NCBI GenBank assembly: GCA_014804755.1
Contig: JAAUZE010000021.1
Location: 1-56,636, forward strand
Direction of reading: 5' to 3'
DNA: 56,636 bases
DNA from: Lachnospiraceae bacterium
GTDB lineage: Bacteria; Bacillota; Clostridia; Lachnospirales; Lachnospiraceae
Part shown: positions 34,487 to 44,053 of the stretch, one piece after another
Numbering within the stretch: the first letter of the stretch is position 1
How the letters are laid out: each line of letters opens with the position of its first letter
Program-made: the position numbers and the translations under genes
The notes under the pieces: generated by a model
Seen by the model: the letters and a program-made list of their open reading frames with translations, nothing else
The model's database searches: none
What the model was told of the DNA's origin: nothing

Positions 34487-35665
34487 TCAAATTTCCTTTA
34501 ACTCAATGTGGCGCGCCACGCTTAAGACCAAGCCGATCTCTATGAGCAGAAACATGACGGACGAGCCGCCGTAGCTGATGAACGGAAGCGAGATTCCTGT
34601 CGTCGGTATGGAATTCGTCACGACCGCCACGTTCAAGATGACCTGTATGGACAAATGACCGATGACGCCGACGACGATCATTGCGCCGAATAGGTCCCGC
34701 GCGTTGTTCGCAATGATCATGCACCGCCAAATGAGCAGGGCAAACAAAAGAATGACCGCGATTGCTCCGAACAGACCCAGCTCCTCACAGATCACGCTGA
34801 AGATCATGTCATTCTGCGCCTCCGGGATAAACCCGAGCTTCTGCATGCTCTGCCCTAAGCCCTTTCCGAAAATGCCGCCGGAACCGATGGCATAAAGCGC
34901 CTGAAGCGTCTGAAACGCCGTGTCGTTGGAATACTGCTCGGGATGCAGCCACGCCAATACTCTCTGTCCGCGGAACTCCCCCGTACCGCCCTGATTAACG
35001 ATATAGAGCACGATCGCCGCCGCTAACGCGATTACGATCAGTCCGGCAATGACGAATTTTTTGTAATCGGGGCTCGCGACAAAGAGCATGACGACCGCAA
35101 TACCAAGCACAATGATCGCGGAGCTTAAGTTACTGGATATTCTATAAATCAGTAAAAACAAAACACCCGCAAACCCAATGATGACCGCAGCGCCCTTCAT
35201 GGTGCGTATGCCTTTTCCCATCTTGCATACAAGACTTGCCAAAAACAGAATGATTCCGAGCTTTGCAACCTCCGCGGGCTGCAAGGACATACCGAGATTG
35301 AGCCATCTGGTCGCGCCGTTTCTGGTAATGCCGAGCGGCGTTAACAGCAAAAGCACGAGCACGATCGAGCCAATATAGGCAAGGAGCGCAAACTTCTCCC
35401 ACTTATGATAATCCACCCGCGCAAAAAAGAACATTGCCACCAGACCGAGCGCCGTGGAAACTGCCTGTTTTTTTAAGTAAAACGCGGAATCATAATCACA
35501 GGCCGCCGAAATGCCCGCCTCATATGAGCTTGTCGAATAGATCATGATCAATCCGAAGCCCAGCAGAAACAGGATGACAAACAATAAGCTATAATCAAAA
35601 TAATATTCACTTTTTACATGGAATCTTGAACGTGTTCTTGTTCTTGTACCTGCTCCCTGCGACAC
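34487..35665 (-). CDS. ftsW: FtsW/SpoVE-type SEDS peptidoglycan polymerase
   Basis: A 392-residue protein with about ten membrane helices; the SEDS family polymerises lipid II and works with a class B PBP. GFGLIMIYSTSSYEAG at the first helix, ATRWLNLG..LQPAEVAKLG, and SFGGSS-like SYGGSSVMFLLIEIGL near the end are signatures. The start is a GTG at 35665. In sporulating clostridia the gene in this position may serve vegetative division (FtsW), cortex synthesis (SpoVE) or both; I cannot separate them by sequence. Confidence 0.93.
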   Translation of the reverse strand: MSQGAGTRTRTRSRFHVKSEYYFDYSLLFVILFLLGFGLIMIYSTSSYEAGISAACDYDSAFYLKKQAVSTALGLVAMFFFARVDYHKWEKFALLAYIGSIVLVLLLLTPLGITRNGATRWLNLGMSLQPAEVAKLGIILFLASLVCKMGKGIRTMKGAAVIIGFAGVLFLLIYRISSNLSSAIIVLGIAVVMLFVASPDYKKFVIAGLIVIALAAAIVLYIVNQGGTGEFRGQRVLAWLHPEQYSNDTAFQTLQALYAIGSGGIFGKGLGQSMQKLGFIPEAQNDMIFSVICEELGLFGAIAVILLFALLIWRCMIIANNARDLFGAMIVVGVIGHLSIQVILNVAVVTNSIPTTGISLPFISYGGSSVMFLLIEIGLVLSVARHIELKEI

Positions 35666-35680
35666 TCTACCATCCCTTTC

Positions 35681-37066
35681 CTAAGGCATTCTCTCAACCA
35701 GATCCTTAAAAATCCTGCCGCGCACTTCATAATTCGGAAACATGCCCCAGCTCGCGCATGCGGGGGAAAGCAGCACCGCATCCCCCTGCTCCGCCTTTTC
35801 TCTGCATATCTCCATCGCTTCTTCCAAGCCGTCCGCCATGATGATATTCGTAAAACCGTGTGCCCTTGCGCACGCGGCGATCTTTTCCCGCGTCTGACCG
35901 ATCAGCACGAGATATTTCACTTTGCCCTCAAACGCTTCGATCCATTCATCATACTCGCTCTGCTTATCGTAACCGCCGCCGATCAAGACCGTCGGCTTTT
36001 TCATGGCGCGGATTCCCTGAATTGCCGCGTCGGGATTCGTCCCCTTAGAATCATTATAATAATCCACGCCGTTTTTCGTCGCCACGAACTCAATGCGGTG
36101 CTCTACCGCCCGAAATTCCCGTACCGTATGTAAAATCCGCTCCATCGGCACACCCAGGGCTTCCGTGATTGCCATTGCGGCCATGATATTTTCATAATTG
36201 CAGACGCCGACCAGTTTTGTCTCCTGCACGCTCATCAGCCGCTTGGCATCCCCTCCCTTCGCACGGAAGATCTCCTCGCCCTCAAGGAAGTAGCCGTCCG
36301 CAAGGTGCTCCTTGGAAGAAAAGAACACGACTCCTGCAGGGCAGCGTTTTGCAAACGCGCGGGTATCGGCATTGTCATAATTTAAGACGCAGACATCGTC
36401 CTTCGTCTGATTTTTTGTGATTCGCTCTTTTACCTCTATGTAATTCTCCATTGTCCTATGACGGTTTAAGTGGTCGGGTGTAATATTTAAGATAGCAGAT
36501 ACGCGCGGATGAAAATCAATGATCGTCTCCAGCTGAAAGCTGCTGATCTCCGCAACCGTATGACTCTGCGGCGTTGTCTCAAGCACCGCCTCCGTGTAGG
36601 GCGCTCCGATATTGCCAACCACAAAGGTATTGCCGTAAAAGCTCTGCATGATCTGACCGACAAGCGTTGTCGTCGTCGTCTTTCCGTTCGTTCCGGTGAT
36701 TGCCGCAACCGTTCCCTGTTCTTTGGAATACGCAAGCTCAATCTCACCCCAGATTGGGATTCCTGCCTGCCGCAGGCTCTCGACAAAAGGCGAATCCACC
36801 GGTACGCCGGGGCTTAGGACCGCAAGCCCGATACCGGCTTTTACCTCCTCAGGCAGGTTCTTTGTGCAGATCTCCACCGTCGGATAATCCTGCAGCTTAT
36901 CCGCAAGCTCCCGCACCGACAGCTTTTCATTCTCATCAAACAGGACAGGCTTCGCGTTACATTTCACAAGCATTTCCGCCGCGCCGATACCGCTTTTCCC
37001 CGCACCGACAACCAGTACCCTTCTATCTTTCCATTCCACGCCGCTCTTTCGTTCCATGTCGGTCAT
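35681..37066 (-). CDS. murD: UDP-N-acetylmuramoyl-L-alanine--D-glutamate ligase
   Basis: A 461-residue cytosolic Mur ligase that adds D-Glu to UDP-MurNAc-L-Ala. VLVVGAGKSGIGAAEML is the N-terminal nucleotide-like fold, AITGTNGKTTTTTLVGQ is the P-loop, NITPDHLNRH and YNDSKGTNPDA complete the active site. Start at 37066 (MTDMERK) with GAGGAA 8 bases upstream. It is separated from mraY by a dense palindromic element. Confidence 0.97.
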   Translation of the reverse strand: MTDMERKSGVEWKDRRVLVVGAGKSGIGAAEMLVKCNAKPVLFDENEKLSVRELADKLQDYPTVEICTKNLPEEVKAGIGLAVLSPGVPVDSPFVESLRQAGIPIWGEIELAYSKEQGTVAAITGTNGKTTTTTLVGQIMQSFYGNTFVVGNIGAPYTEAVLETTPQSHTVAEISSFQLETIIDFHPRVSAILNITPDHLNRHRTMENYIEVKERITKNQTKDDVCVLNYDNADTRAFAKRCPAGVVFFSSKEHLADGYFLEGEEIFRAKGGDAKRLMSVQETKLVGVCNYENIMAAMAITEALGVPMERILHTVREFRAVEHRIEFVATKNGVDYYNDSKGTNPDAAIQGIRAMKKPTVLIGGGYDKQSEYDEWIEAFEGKVKYLVLIGQTREKIAACARAHGFTNIIMADGLEEAMEICREKAEQGDAVLLSPACASWGMFPNYEVRGRIFKDLVERMP

Positions 37067-37102
37067 ACCTTTCTTTCCTCTATATAATAGACCATATTTT
37101 GT

Positions 37103-37128
37103 GAAGAATGTCCGCAAGGACATTCTTC
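37103..37128. repeat. Perfect hairpin upstream of murD
   Basis: GAAGAATGTCC-GCAA-GGACATTCTTC, an 11 bp stem with a tetraloop. Same GAAGAAT edge as the first hairpin of the bipartite family. Confidence 0.7.
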
Positions 37129-37129
37129 T

Positions 37130-37215
37130 GTGTGAGAAAGGTTCCGCTTAAGCGGAACCGTAGTACTTCTTAGCGAAGCGTCCACTGGCGCGAGCTTTAG
37201 AAGTACTTCTCACAC
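37130..37215. repeat. Nested palindromic element between mraY and murD
   Basis: A 9 base terminal inverted repeat (GTGTGAGAA at 37130-37138, TTCTCACAC at 37207-37215) encloses the palindrome GGTTCCGCTTAAGCGGAACC (37140-37159) and a longer hairpin with AGTACTTCT/AGAAGTACT arms. It starts exactly at the mraY stop codon. No ORF. It could be a small non-autonomous element or an RNA processing site. Confidence 0.65.
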
Positions 37216-38177
37216 TACCAGACCCCCTGCAGCGCAAGCAGGCACAAAAGCGCCGTCACGATGGAAAAGACTGCTACCACACGCGTCTCCGACCATCCGC
37301 ACAGTTCAAAATGATGGTGGATCGGCGCCATCTTAAAGATCCGTTTTCCGTGCGTCGCCTTAAAATAGGTCACCTGCAAAATATCAGAAATCGTCTCAAT
37401 CATATAGATAAAACCGATGATCGGGATAAACAGCGGCATCTGCGTCATATATGCCATGCCCGCCACGAAACCGCCGAGTGCCAGCGAACCCGTATCACCC
37501 ATAAACACCTTTGCAGGATACACGTTGAACAGAAGAAAGCCGAGCAGCGCGCCCGCAACCGCACAGGAGATCGGCGATAAGCCGTTTGCCGTTCCGATGC
37601 TCACGACCGTAAAAAAGGTCGCCACCATGACCGTGACACTGCTTGCCAGTCCGTCCAGACCATCCGTTAAGTTCGTTCCGTTCACCGTTGCGATCACGAT
37701 AAAAAACATCGCCGGGATCGTAAACACGCCAAGCTGTAAATAATGTCCCGTCCAAAAGGGAATCTTCATATCCAGTAACACATCCGTATAGCGCATGATA
37801 TATAAAACAAACACGCTCGTCACGATAAGCTGACCGAGCATTTTCTGCCAGGCCTTTAAGCCCATGGAGCGCTTGAGCACAACCTTGATATAATCGTCAA
37901 TAAAGCCGACCAGCCCAAAGCCCAGTGTCAGAAAAAGCACCGGCACGATCTTCGGATAATCTTTTACGTAGATGAGCGAGGTGAGCGTCACGCCCAAGAG
38001 GATCACAATGCCGCCCATCGTCGGCGTCCCCGATTTTTTTAAGTGCGACTGCGGTCCCTCTCCCCGCTCCGTCTGTCCCACTTTCAGCTTCCTTAAAAAA
38101 GGAATCAGGATTGGCGCAAATGCAGCGCTGACCGCAAAAGAAATCAATATCGGCAACAATATACTCAAATCTACCAT
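37215..38177 (-). CDS. mraY: Phospho-N-acetylmuramoyl-pentapeptide transferase
   Basis: A 320-residue enzyme with ten membrane helices that makes lipid I from UDP-MurNAc-pentapeptide and undecaprenyl phosphate. SGTPTMGGIVILL, GFGLVGFIDDYIKV, NGTNLTDGLDGLA and VFMGDTGSLALGG contain the conserved Asp residues. Ordinary length. It uses the lipid made by UppS in the other core block. It precedes murD as in most dcw clusters. Confidence 0.98.
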   Translation of the reverse strand: MVDLSILLPILISFAVSAAFAPILIPFLRKLKVGQTERGEGPQSHLKKSGTPTMGGIVILLGVTLTSLIYVKDYPKIVPVLFLTLGFGLVGFIDDYIKVVLKRSMGLKAWQKMLGQLIVTSVFVLYIMRYTDVLLDMKIPFWTGHYLQLGVFTIPAMFFIVIATVNGTNLTDGLDGLASSVTVMVATFFTVVSIGTANGLSPISCAVAGALLGFLLFNVYPAKVFMGDTGSLALGGFVAGMAYMTQMPLFIPIIGFIYMIETISDILQVTYFKATHGKRIFKMAPIHHHFELCGWSETRVVAVFSIVTALLCLLALQGVW

Positions 38178-38301
38178 GACTTAGCCCGCTCCCGGTTTTT
38201 TCTTGTTATTTATAAAACAAATTTCATCATATCACGTTTTCCGTCTTTATGCAAATCTGCTCTGCTTTTTCGCTATCTATGTTTCCGATCAGGAACCCTC
38301 T

Positions 38302-40053
38302 TTATTCCATATATGGAAGAATATTTTCAAATAATGTCCGGGCGACGGGCGCCGCCACCTGACCGCCGTAATAAACGCCCTGCGGATTATGGATGATCAC
38401 AAGGGCAAGCACCTGCGGATCGTTTGCGGGCGCAAAACCGATAAAGGATGCGATGTAGCGTCCGCTCCCGCGCGGAAGCGTCTGGCTCGTCGCTGTTTTT
38501 CCTCCGACACGGTAACCTTCGACATATCCGTTTTTTCCCGTCCCCTCCGCCACGACCTGCTCTAACAAATAACGAAGCGTCTCCGACGTCTCCGCAGAGA
38601 CGATCTGTTCTCCCGCGCCGCTTGCGAACAGATTCGTCGCGCCGCTTGCTGCGCTCTGTGTATACATGGCAAGATGGGGCGTGATCCTCTTTCCCCCGTT
38701 GACTAAGGAAGCTGCTGTTGCCGCCATCTTGATCGGCGTGATCTGGAACGACTGACCGAACGAAACCGTTGCAAGCTCCACCAAGCCCATATTTTCCGGT
38801 TTATGCATGATCGTACCGGCTTCCCCCGGCAGATCGATCCCTGTTTTTTTCAATAATCCGAACTGCTCAAAATATCGATAAAAATTATCCACGCCAAGGC
38901 GCAGCCCGACCGTGATAAATACGGGATTGCACGAATTCATGATGCCCTGCACAAATGTCTCGGAACCGTGACCCGCCACTTTATGACAGCGGATCCTCCG
39001 ATCTTCCACGGTAATAAATCCCGGACAGTGAAATTGATCGGTGGTGGAAACGACCCCTTCCTCCAATCCTGCCGCCGCCGTAATGATCTTAAAGGTGGAT
39101 CCGGGCTCATAGGTATCGCTGATACAGGCATTGCGCCACATTTGATTTAAGGCGTTCTGCTTCTCGTCCTGTGTCATCCCGGCCGTATCCACATCCTCTG
39201 GAAGACTGAACGGGCTGTTTAAGTCAAATTCCGGAACATCTACCATCGCATAGATTTCCCCGTTTTGAGGATTCATCACGATGATGGAAACACGTTCCGC
39301 CTGCTTTGTCGCCATGACCTGCCTTGCGAGCTGTGTCGCATAAGACTGAATATTGATGTCCAATGTCAAATACAGATCCTGTCCGGCTACCGGCTCTCTG
39401 CGGTTTTCACCCGCATCGGAAACCTCCACGCCGCGCGCATCAGCCACCGTAAGGATGAGTCCGTCCGTTCCTTTCAGATACCGCTCATATTCGACCTCAA
39501 GACCGATGATACCCTGATTATCCCCGCCCGTAAAGCCGAGCACTTTCGATGCTAAGTCTCCGTACGGGTAAAAGCGCTGATAATCCTCATCCACTTTTAC
39601 GCCGTCCAAATGACAATTTCTGATCCGGTCTCCGGTCTCCTTCGGCACATTGCTTTTGATTCTTTCAATAGAGGTAACCTTCTCCACCCTGCGGCGCACA
39701 TATTCTTCGCTAAGCCCCAGTTCTTCGCTCAACACACGGACGACCTCATCGGCGTCGGTGATCTGACTGTGAATGACTGAAACCGTGCATACGGAACGGT
39801 TGGAGGCAAGCAGCTCCCCGTTCCGGTCGTAAATGCACCCGCGCGCCGCCTTAATGACACGCTCCCGCTCGTGCAACTCCTGTGCGACCGCCGTATAATA
39901 ATCAGAGCAAAAGATCATCAGATACGCAATACGCCCGCAGAGCGCCGCGAAAAGAAGCATGCAGCAGACCGTATAGATCACCAGCTTTTTTCTGTTTGCG
40001 GTTTTATTTCTTCGGGAAGAGCCCCCTGTGAACTTTATTTTTGCTTTCCTCAT
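38302..40053 (-). CDS. spoVD: Class B penicillin-binding protein, SpoVD/FtsI type
   Basis: A 583-residue transpeptidase. One membrane helix (about 25-47), a pedestal domain starting ARGCIYDRNGELLASN, and the transpeptidase domain with STFK (near 319), SCN (near 374) and KTA in place of KTG (near 519, GGKTATSQTLPRGSG). I recall KTAT as common in clostridial SpoVD-like proteins, so it need not be inactive. The PASTA repeat of Bacillus SpoVD is absent. It may serve spore cortex or vegetative septum synthesis; it is the second class B PBP in the row. Confidence 0.85.
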   Translation of the reverse strand: MRKAKIKFTGGSSRRNKTANRKKLVIYTVCCMLLFAALCGRIAYLMIFCSDYYTAVAQELHERERVIKAARGCIYDRNGELLASNRSVCTVSVIHSQITDADEVVRVLSEELGLSEEYVRRRVEKVTSIERIKSNVPKETGDRIRNCHLDGVKVDEDYQRFYPYGDLASKVLGFTGGDNQGIIGLEVEYERYLKGTDGLILTVADARGVEVSDAGENRREPVAGQDLYLTLDINIQSYATQLARQVMATKQAERVSIIVMNPQNGEIYAMVDVPEFDLNSPFSLPEDVDTAGMTQDEKQNALNQMWRNACISDTYEPGSTFKIITAAAGLEEGVVSTTDQFHCPGFITVEDRRIRCHKVAGHGSETFVQGIMNSCNPVFITVGLRLGVDNFYRYFEQFGLLKKTGIDLPGEAGTIMHKPENMGLVELATVSFGQSFQITPIKMAATAASLVNGGKRITPHLAMYTQSAASGATNLFASGAGEQIVSAETSETLRYLLEQVVAEGTGKNGYVEGYRVGGKTATSQTLPRGSGRYIASFIGFAPANDPQVLALVIIHNPQGVYYGGQVAAPVARTLFENILPYME

Positions 40054-40123
40054 GAAGTAACCCCGTAAAAGCCTTCTTTATCATTGTATTCCGCTTTTAC
40101 AAGGTTATTCATTTCCGCATCGG

Positions 40124-42277
40124 CTATTGATGTGGAGAAACCAGTGGACTGCCCGGCTCGATCGGTTCGCCCGTCTCCGGATCTAAGAATTCTCCCGTCA
40201 GCGGATCGATGGCATAGCCCGTGTCCGGGTCATACCGCACGGTGTGCCCCGTGCCGCCATCTCCCGTTCCGCCGCTTAGACCGTCTCCTCCGGCGGTGCC
40301 TGTCTGACCGCCGTCTCCCGTTCCGTCCCCGCCGCTTAGACCGTCGTCATCATTAGGATCCACGGATGGCGTGGGAATCGTGATCGAATTCATTTCCAGA
40401 TTGTCAAGCTCAGCCCGCTCCGCATCCGTCAGTTCCTCCGTCATCGGGATCCCGAGATACGGAAGAACCTCCGTTAAGATTTCCCGCACGATTCCGCTCG
40501 CCAAACGGGAATTATCCTGTTTATACTGGTTTGCACGGTCTATGACGACATAAATCGCGACCTGCGGATCATTCGCAGGCACATAGCCGATAAAAGAAAC
40601 AACATAATTGATGCCGTCACGCGGTACAACCTCCGCCGTACCGGTCTTTCCGCCCATTGTGTAGCCCGCCGGACGCGCCGCGCTTCCCGTACCGGTCTCC
40701 ACAACGGCATTGCAGTATCTCACAATGGTATCCGAAACAGCGGTAGAGATCGTCTGTTTCAAAATGCGCGGCTCGATATTGCGCACCGTCGCACCGTCCG
40801 CATTCAAAATACGGCTCACCATATGGGGCTCATAATAATATCCGCCGTTGATCAGGGAACAATACGCGGTCATGAGCTGGATCATCGTCACGTTGAAGCC
40901 CTGTCCGAAGCTCGACGTTGCAAGCTCCGTCTCGTGCATCGTTTTTTCGGTATAGACAAGCGCATCCGTGCGCGTCTCTCCCGCAAGATCAATATTCGTT
41001 CGAAGACCGAAATTAAAAATTGCTTCGTATTTCAGCATATTTGTTTTACCGACCGCCGCGCCCATGTGCATAAGCGCAACGTTACAGGAGCTTTCCATCG
41101 CGCCCTGCACCGTTACCTCGCCATGTCCCATTCGGTTATGGCAGTGGATGTCATAATCCGCCACGGTCAGATATCCGTTGCACATATAATGCTCGTTTCC
41201 GGTCAGCGCCCCCGTCTCTAAGCCCGTCGCCACCGTAAACGGCTTCATGGTCGAACCCGGCTCATAGGTGCTCGAGATACAGAAATTCTGCCAGAGCTGG
41301 TTGACGATCTCCGTATATTCCTCCTGCGTCATGGCATCTATCTCTTCCTCCGTATAGAGTGCACTGATGTCATACGGATTATTACAATCAAATGTCGGAT
41401 AGCTTGCCATTGCCAAAATTTCCCCGTTGTTGGGATTCATGATAATGCATCCGGTATTATAAGCGCCGAGCCCGTCGCGATATTCATCCTCATGCGCGTC
41501 GTTGAATTCCCTTAGCTTCCGCTCCACGATACTCTGAATATGCGCGTCGATGGTCGATACGAGCGTATAGCCGTCCTGCGCGGGCACGGTCGTGCGCTCC
41601 AAGTCGGAATCTTCATTCAGGTACCCGTATTCCCTGCCGTTCATTCCGCACAGCTCTTCGTTATAATACTGTTCCAGACCATACATGCCCGTGTTATCGT
41701 TTCCGGTGAAGCCGATGATATCGCAGGCAAGCGACCCGTTCGGATAATTCCGCTGGTATTCTTCCTCAAACCATACGCCCGCCACATTGGGATACTCAGT
41801 CGAATTATTCTGGATCTCCTTAAACGCGCTGATGTCCTCATAGGGCATTCTGCGCAAAAGAACATAATACTGTGAGTTCGGATGGTCGTTGATATACTGT
41901 CTGAGCGCCGCAATATCCACATCAAAACAGGAATCCAGCGCCGCGAGAGTCGGTTCCATATAGTCTTCATCGGAAAGAATCTCTTTGCTGTCAATGATCA
42001 GATTATAGACTTTTCTGCTTGTCGCTAATATCGTCCCGTTGCAGTCAACGATATTCCCTCTTTTGAACGGGATCGTGGTGCTGCTGTATTCCTGCTGGGA
42101 CAATACCTGCCTTTTATAGCTATCCCCGTGATCGCGCACAAGCAAATAAAGGCGGACGCTAAGCGCAGCAAAAGCCAGCACTACTGCCACGACCAGCACC
42201 ACCAGCTTCTTCTGCATCCTCATTGTGAATTTGTTCTTGTTATTCCGTTTTTCTTTGTCCTGCCTGCGTACAGCCAC
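40124..42277 (-). CDS. ftsI: Class B penicillin-binding protein, FtsI/PBP2 type
   Basis: A 717-residue division transpeptidase. A basic cytoplasmic tail, one helix (about 22-43), pedestal (FKRGNIVDCNGTILATS), then the transpeptidase with STMK (near 344), SCN (near 398) and KTGTAE (near 545). After the domain there is a Gly/Asp/Thr-rich tail of about 90 residues with two copies of DGLSGG and a closing DPDTGYAIDPLTGEFLDPET stretch. I start at a GTG at 42277, with AGAGG 7 bases upstream; the frame to 42331 lacks support. It pairs with the FtsL-like gene upstream. Confidence 0.9.
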   Translation of the reverse strand: MAVRRQDKEKRNNKNKFTMRMQKKLVVLVVAVVLAFAALSVRLYLLVRDHGDSYKRQVLSQQEYSSTTIPFKRGNIVDCNGTILATSRKVYNLIIDSKEILSDEDYMEPTLAALDSCFDVDIAALRQYINDHPNSQYYVLLRRMPYEDISAFKEIQNNSTEYPNVAGVWFEEEYQRNYPNGSLACDIIGFTGNDNTGMYGLEQYYNEELCGMNGREYGYLNEDSDLERTTVPAQDGYTLVSTIDAHIQSIVERKLREFNDAHEDEYRDGLGAYNTGCIIMNPNNGEILAMASYPTFDCNNPYDISALYTEEEIDAMTQEEYTEIVNQLWQNFCISSTYEPGSTMKPFTVATGLETGALTGNEHYMCNGYLTVADYDIHCHNRMGHGEVTVQGAMESSCNVALMHMGAAVGKTNMLKYEAIFNFGLRTNIDLAGETRTDALVYTEKTMHETELATSSFGQGFNVTMIQLMTAYCSLINGGYYYEPHMVSRILNADGATVRNIEPRILKQTISTAVSDTIVRYCNAVVETGTGSAARPAGYTMGGKTGTAEVVPRDGINYVVSFIGYVPANDPQVAIYVVIDRANQYKQDNSRLASGIVREILTEVLPYLGIPMTEELTDAERAELDNLEMNSITIPTPSVDPNDDDGLSGGDGTGDGGQTGTAGGDGLSGGTGDGGTGHTVRYDPDTGYAIDPLTGEFLDPETGEPIEPGSPLVSPHQ

Positions 42278-42397
42278 GTTCCTACCTCTGTTCCCTTTCC
42301 AGACATTGTTTGATTTCAGAAACCGCCACATCCTCGGAAGAATCGCAAAGCGAGTTTTGCGTTCCTTCAGGACTTATCACAACCCCGGAAGAATCGC

Positions 42398-42418
42398 AAA
42401 GAACGCGAAGCGTTCTTT
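42398..42418. repeat. AAAGAACGC hairpin between the FtsL-like gene and ftsI
   Basis: AAAGAACGC-GAA-GCGTTCTTT, identical in its arms to 30266-30286. A T run follows on the plus strand and only a short one on the minus strand, so it is a poor terminator for the dcw transcript. AGAATCGCAAAG occurs twice just beyond it (42340 and 42390 regions). Confidence 0.7.
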
Positions 42419-42419
42419 T

Positions 42420-42983
42420 TTATTCATCCGGAATCTCCGCATATTTGCGCGCGTAATCGTCTCCGCCGCCCTCTACCCGTATGATCTGTCCTTCTGAGGC
42501 ATATTTCATCCCCAGCTCGCAAATGGCGATCCTCTTGACTTCCTCCAGATCAACGGAGCTGTTGATCCTGTTCTCATACTCGTCATTATCCTGCCTTAAT
42601 GCATGAAGCTCGCTCTCCATGCGGGAAACCCGTTTCACGCTATTGGTAATATCGGACTGCAGATTGATATACCTGATCAAAACGACCGCAGTGAACGCAA
42701 GCGCGCCAACCAAAAACACGACATAGCCAAAGTTCATCTGCACGGCTTTTTCGCGGTTCTTGCGCGCAGTATGATTCGGCTTTTTCCTGGGTGCTTCCTC
42801 AAGCAGCTCCTCAAAGCTCGGCTCCCTTACCGCAGTACCGCGCTGATATTCGTAAGCGCCCTTTCTGTACGGATTTTGTCTACCCGTATTCCGACTCCGG
42901 CTCTCCTGCCTTTGACCACTCTGTCTTCTATTTCCCTGCATCTGCTGATACTGTCTGCCCATTTGTTTCTCACACCCCTCCAT
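42420..42983 (-). CDS. ftsL: FtsL-like cell division protein
   Basis: A 187-residue bitopic protein: a Gln/Arg-rich cytoplasmic tail of about 85 residues, one helix (YVVFLVGALAFTAVVLI), then an extracellular coiled coil (SVKRVSRMESELHALRQD) and a short C-terminal part with IAICELGMKYA, the layout of FtsL/DivIC proteins. Position between rsmH and ftsI supports FtsL. The start is uncertain: ATG at 42983 or 42962, or GTG at 42995. Confidence 0.8.
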   Translation of the reverse strand: MEGCEKQMGRQYQQMQGNRRQSGQRQESRSRNTGRQNPYRKGAYEYQRGTAVREPSFEELLEEAPRKKPNHTARKNREKAVQMNFGYVVFLVGALAFTAVVLIRYINLQSDITNSVKRVSRMESELHALRQDNDEYENRINSSVDLEEVKRIAICELGMKYASEGQIIRVEGGGDDYARKYAEIPDE

Positions 42984-43036
42984 GTCAAACCGCACTCTCC
43001 TACAGGCGCACAGGCTTGTCCGCCTTCGCGTTTTGA

Positions 43037-43975
43037 CTAGTTTTCATTCCTTTCAAAAATCCTCAGCTTTGCGCTTTTGGATCGTTTATTTTTTTCTAAT
43101 TCCTCCTCGGACGGCAGGATCGGCTTTCTACTGATCTGCCTTCCTTTCGATACGTTGCCGCATACGCACACCGGAAAATCCGGCGGACAGGTACACGGGT
43201 TCTCATTCCTGCGAAATGCCGTCTTTACGATCCGGTCTTCCAAGGAGTGAAACGTGATGATACTGATTCTTCCGCCCGGTTTCAAAAAAGAGATCATTTC
43301 ATCGAGGGAATCCCGCAGCACGTCCAGCTCATGATTGCATGCAATCCGGATCGCCTGAAATGTTTTTTTTGCAGGATGCCCGTTCATGCGCAATTTTGCC
43401 GGAATGGATGCCTTGATGATGTCGCACAGCTCCCCGGTCGTCTCGACCGGCTTGTCCTTTCGCGCTGCCACAATGTGTTTCGCGATATTTTTTGCAAACT
43501 GCTCTTCCCCATAGTCACGGATGATGTGAAACAACTCCGTCTCGGAACAATCGTTTATGATCTCACGCGCAGTCAGTGACTGGCGGTTGTCCATCCTCAT
43601 ATCAAGCGGTGCGTCCTGCTTGTAAGTAAAACCGCGGCTCACTGTGTCAAGCTGGTAGGAGGACACGCCAAGATCTAAAACGATACCGTCCGCCCCTTCC
43701 ACTCCCATCTCACGCAGTCTCGCCACCGCATGGCAATAATTATCCCGCAGGATCGTCACTTTCTCCCCGAACGGCGCAAGACGCTCAGTTGCCGCCGCAA
43801 TCGCATCCGCATCCTGATCGATCCCGTACAGCCTTCCGCTCTCGCCGAGCCTTGTACAGATTTCATGGGAATGCCCGCCGCCGCCAAGCGTACCGTCCAC
43901 ATAAACGCCGTCCGGCTTAATACGAAGTGAATCCACTGTTTCGTAAAGCATAACGGATTGATGCCCGAACTCCAT
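43037..43975 (-). CDS. rsmH: 16S rRNA m4C1402 methyltransferase
   Basis: A 312-residue SAM-dependent enzyme. [26 protein letters not shown] (SAM site), [15 protein letters not shown] and [12 protein letters not shown] are characteristic. The pair mraZ-rsmH opens nearly all dcw clusters. Normal length. Confidence 0.98.
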   Translation of the reverse strand: MEFGHQSVMLYETVDSLRIKPDGVYVDGTLGGGGHSHEICTRLGESGRLYGIDQDADAIAAATERLAPFGEKVTILRDNYCHAVARLREMGVEGADGIVLDLGVSSYQLDTVSRGFTYKQDAPLDMRMDNRQSLTAREIINDCSETELFHIIRDYGEEQFAKNIAKHIVAARKDKPVETTGELCDIIKASIPAKLRMNGHPAKKTFQAIRIACNHELDVLRDSLDEMISFLKPGGRISIITFHSLEDRIVKTAFRRNENPCTCPPDFPVCVCGNVSKGRQISRKPILPSEEELEKNKRSKSAKLRIFERNEN

Positions 43976-44053
43976 CGAATGTTCCTTTCATTTCCGCAGG
44001 CCTTTCGCTTGCTGACATGCCGCCCCGACTTCACGGGCAATACCGGTTCTTTT

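Noticed and set aside
37130-37215. Riboswitch or T-box before murD
   Set aside because: No specifier loop or antiterminator bulge, and the symmetry is that of an inverted-repeat element.
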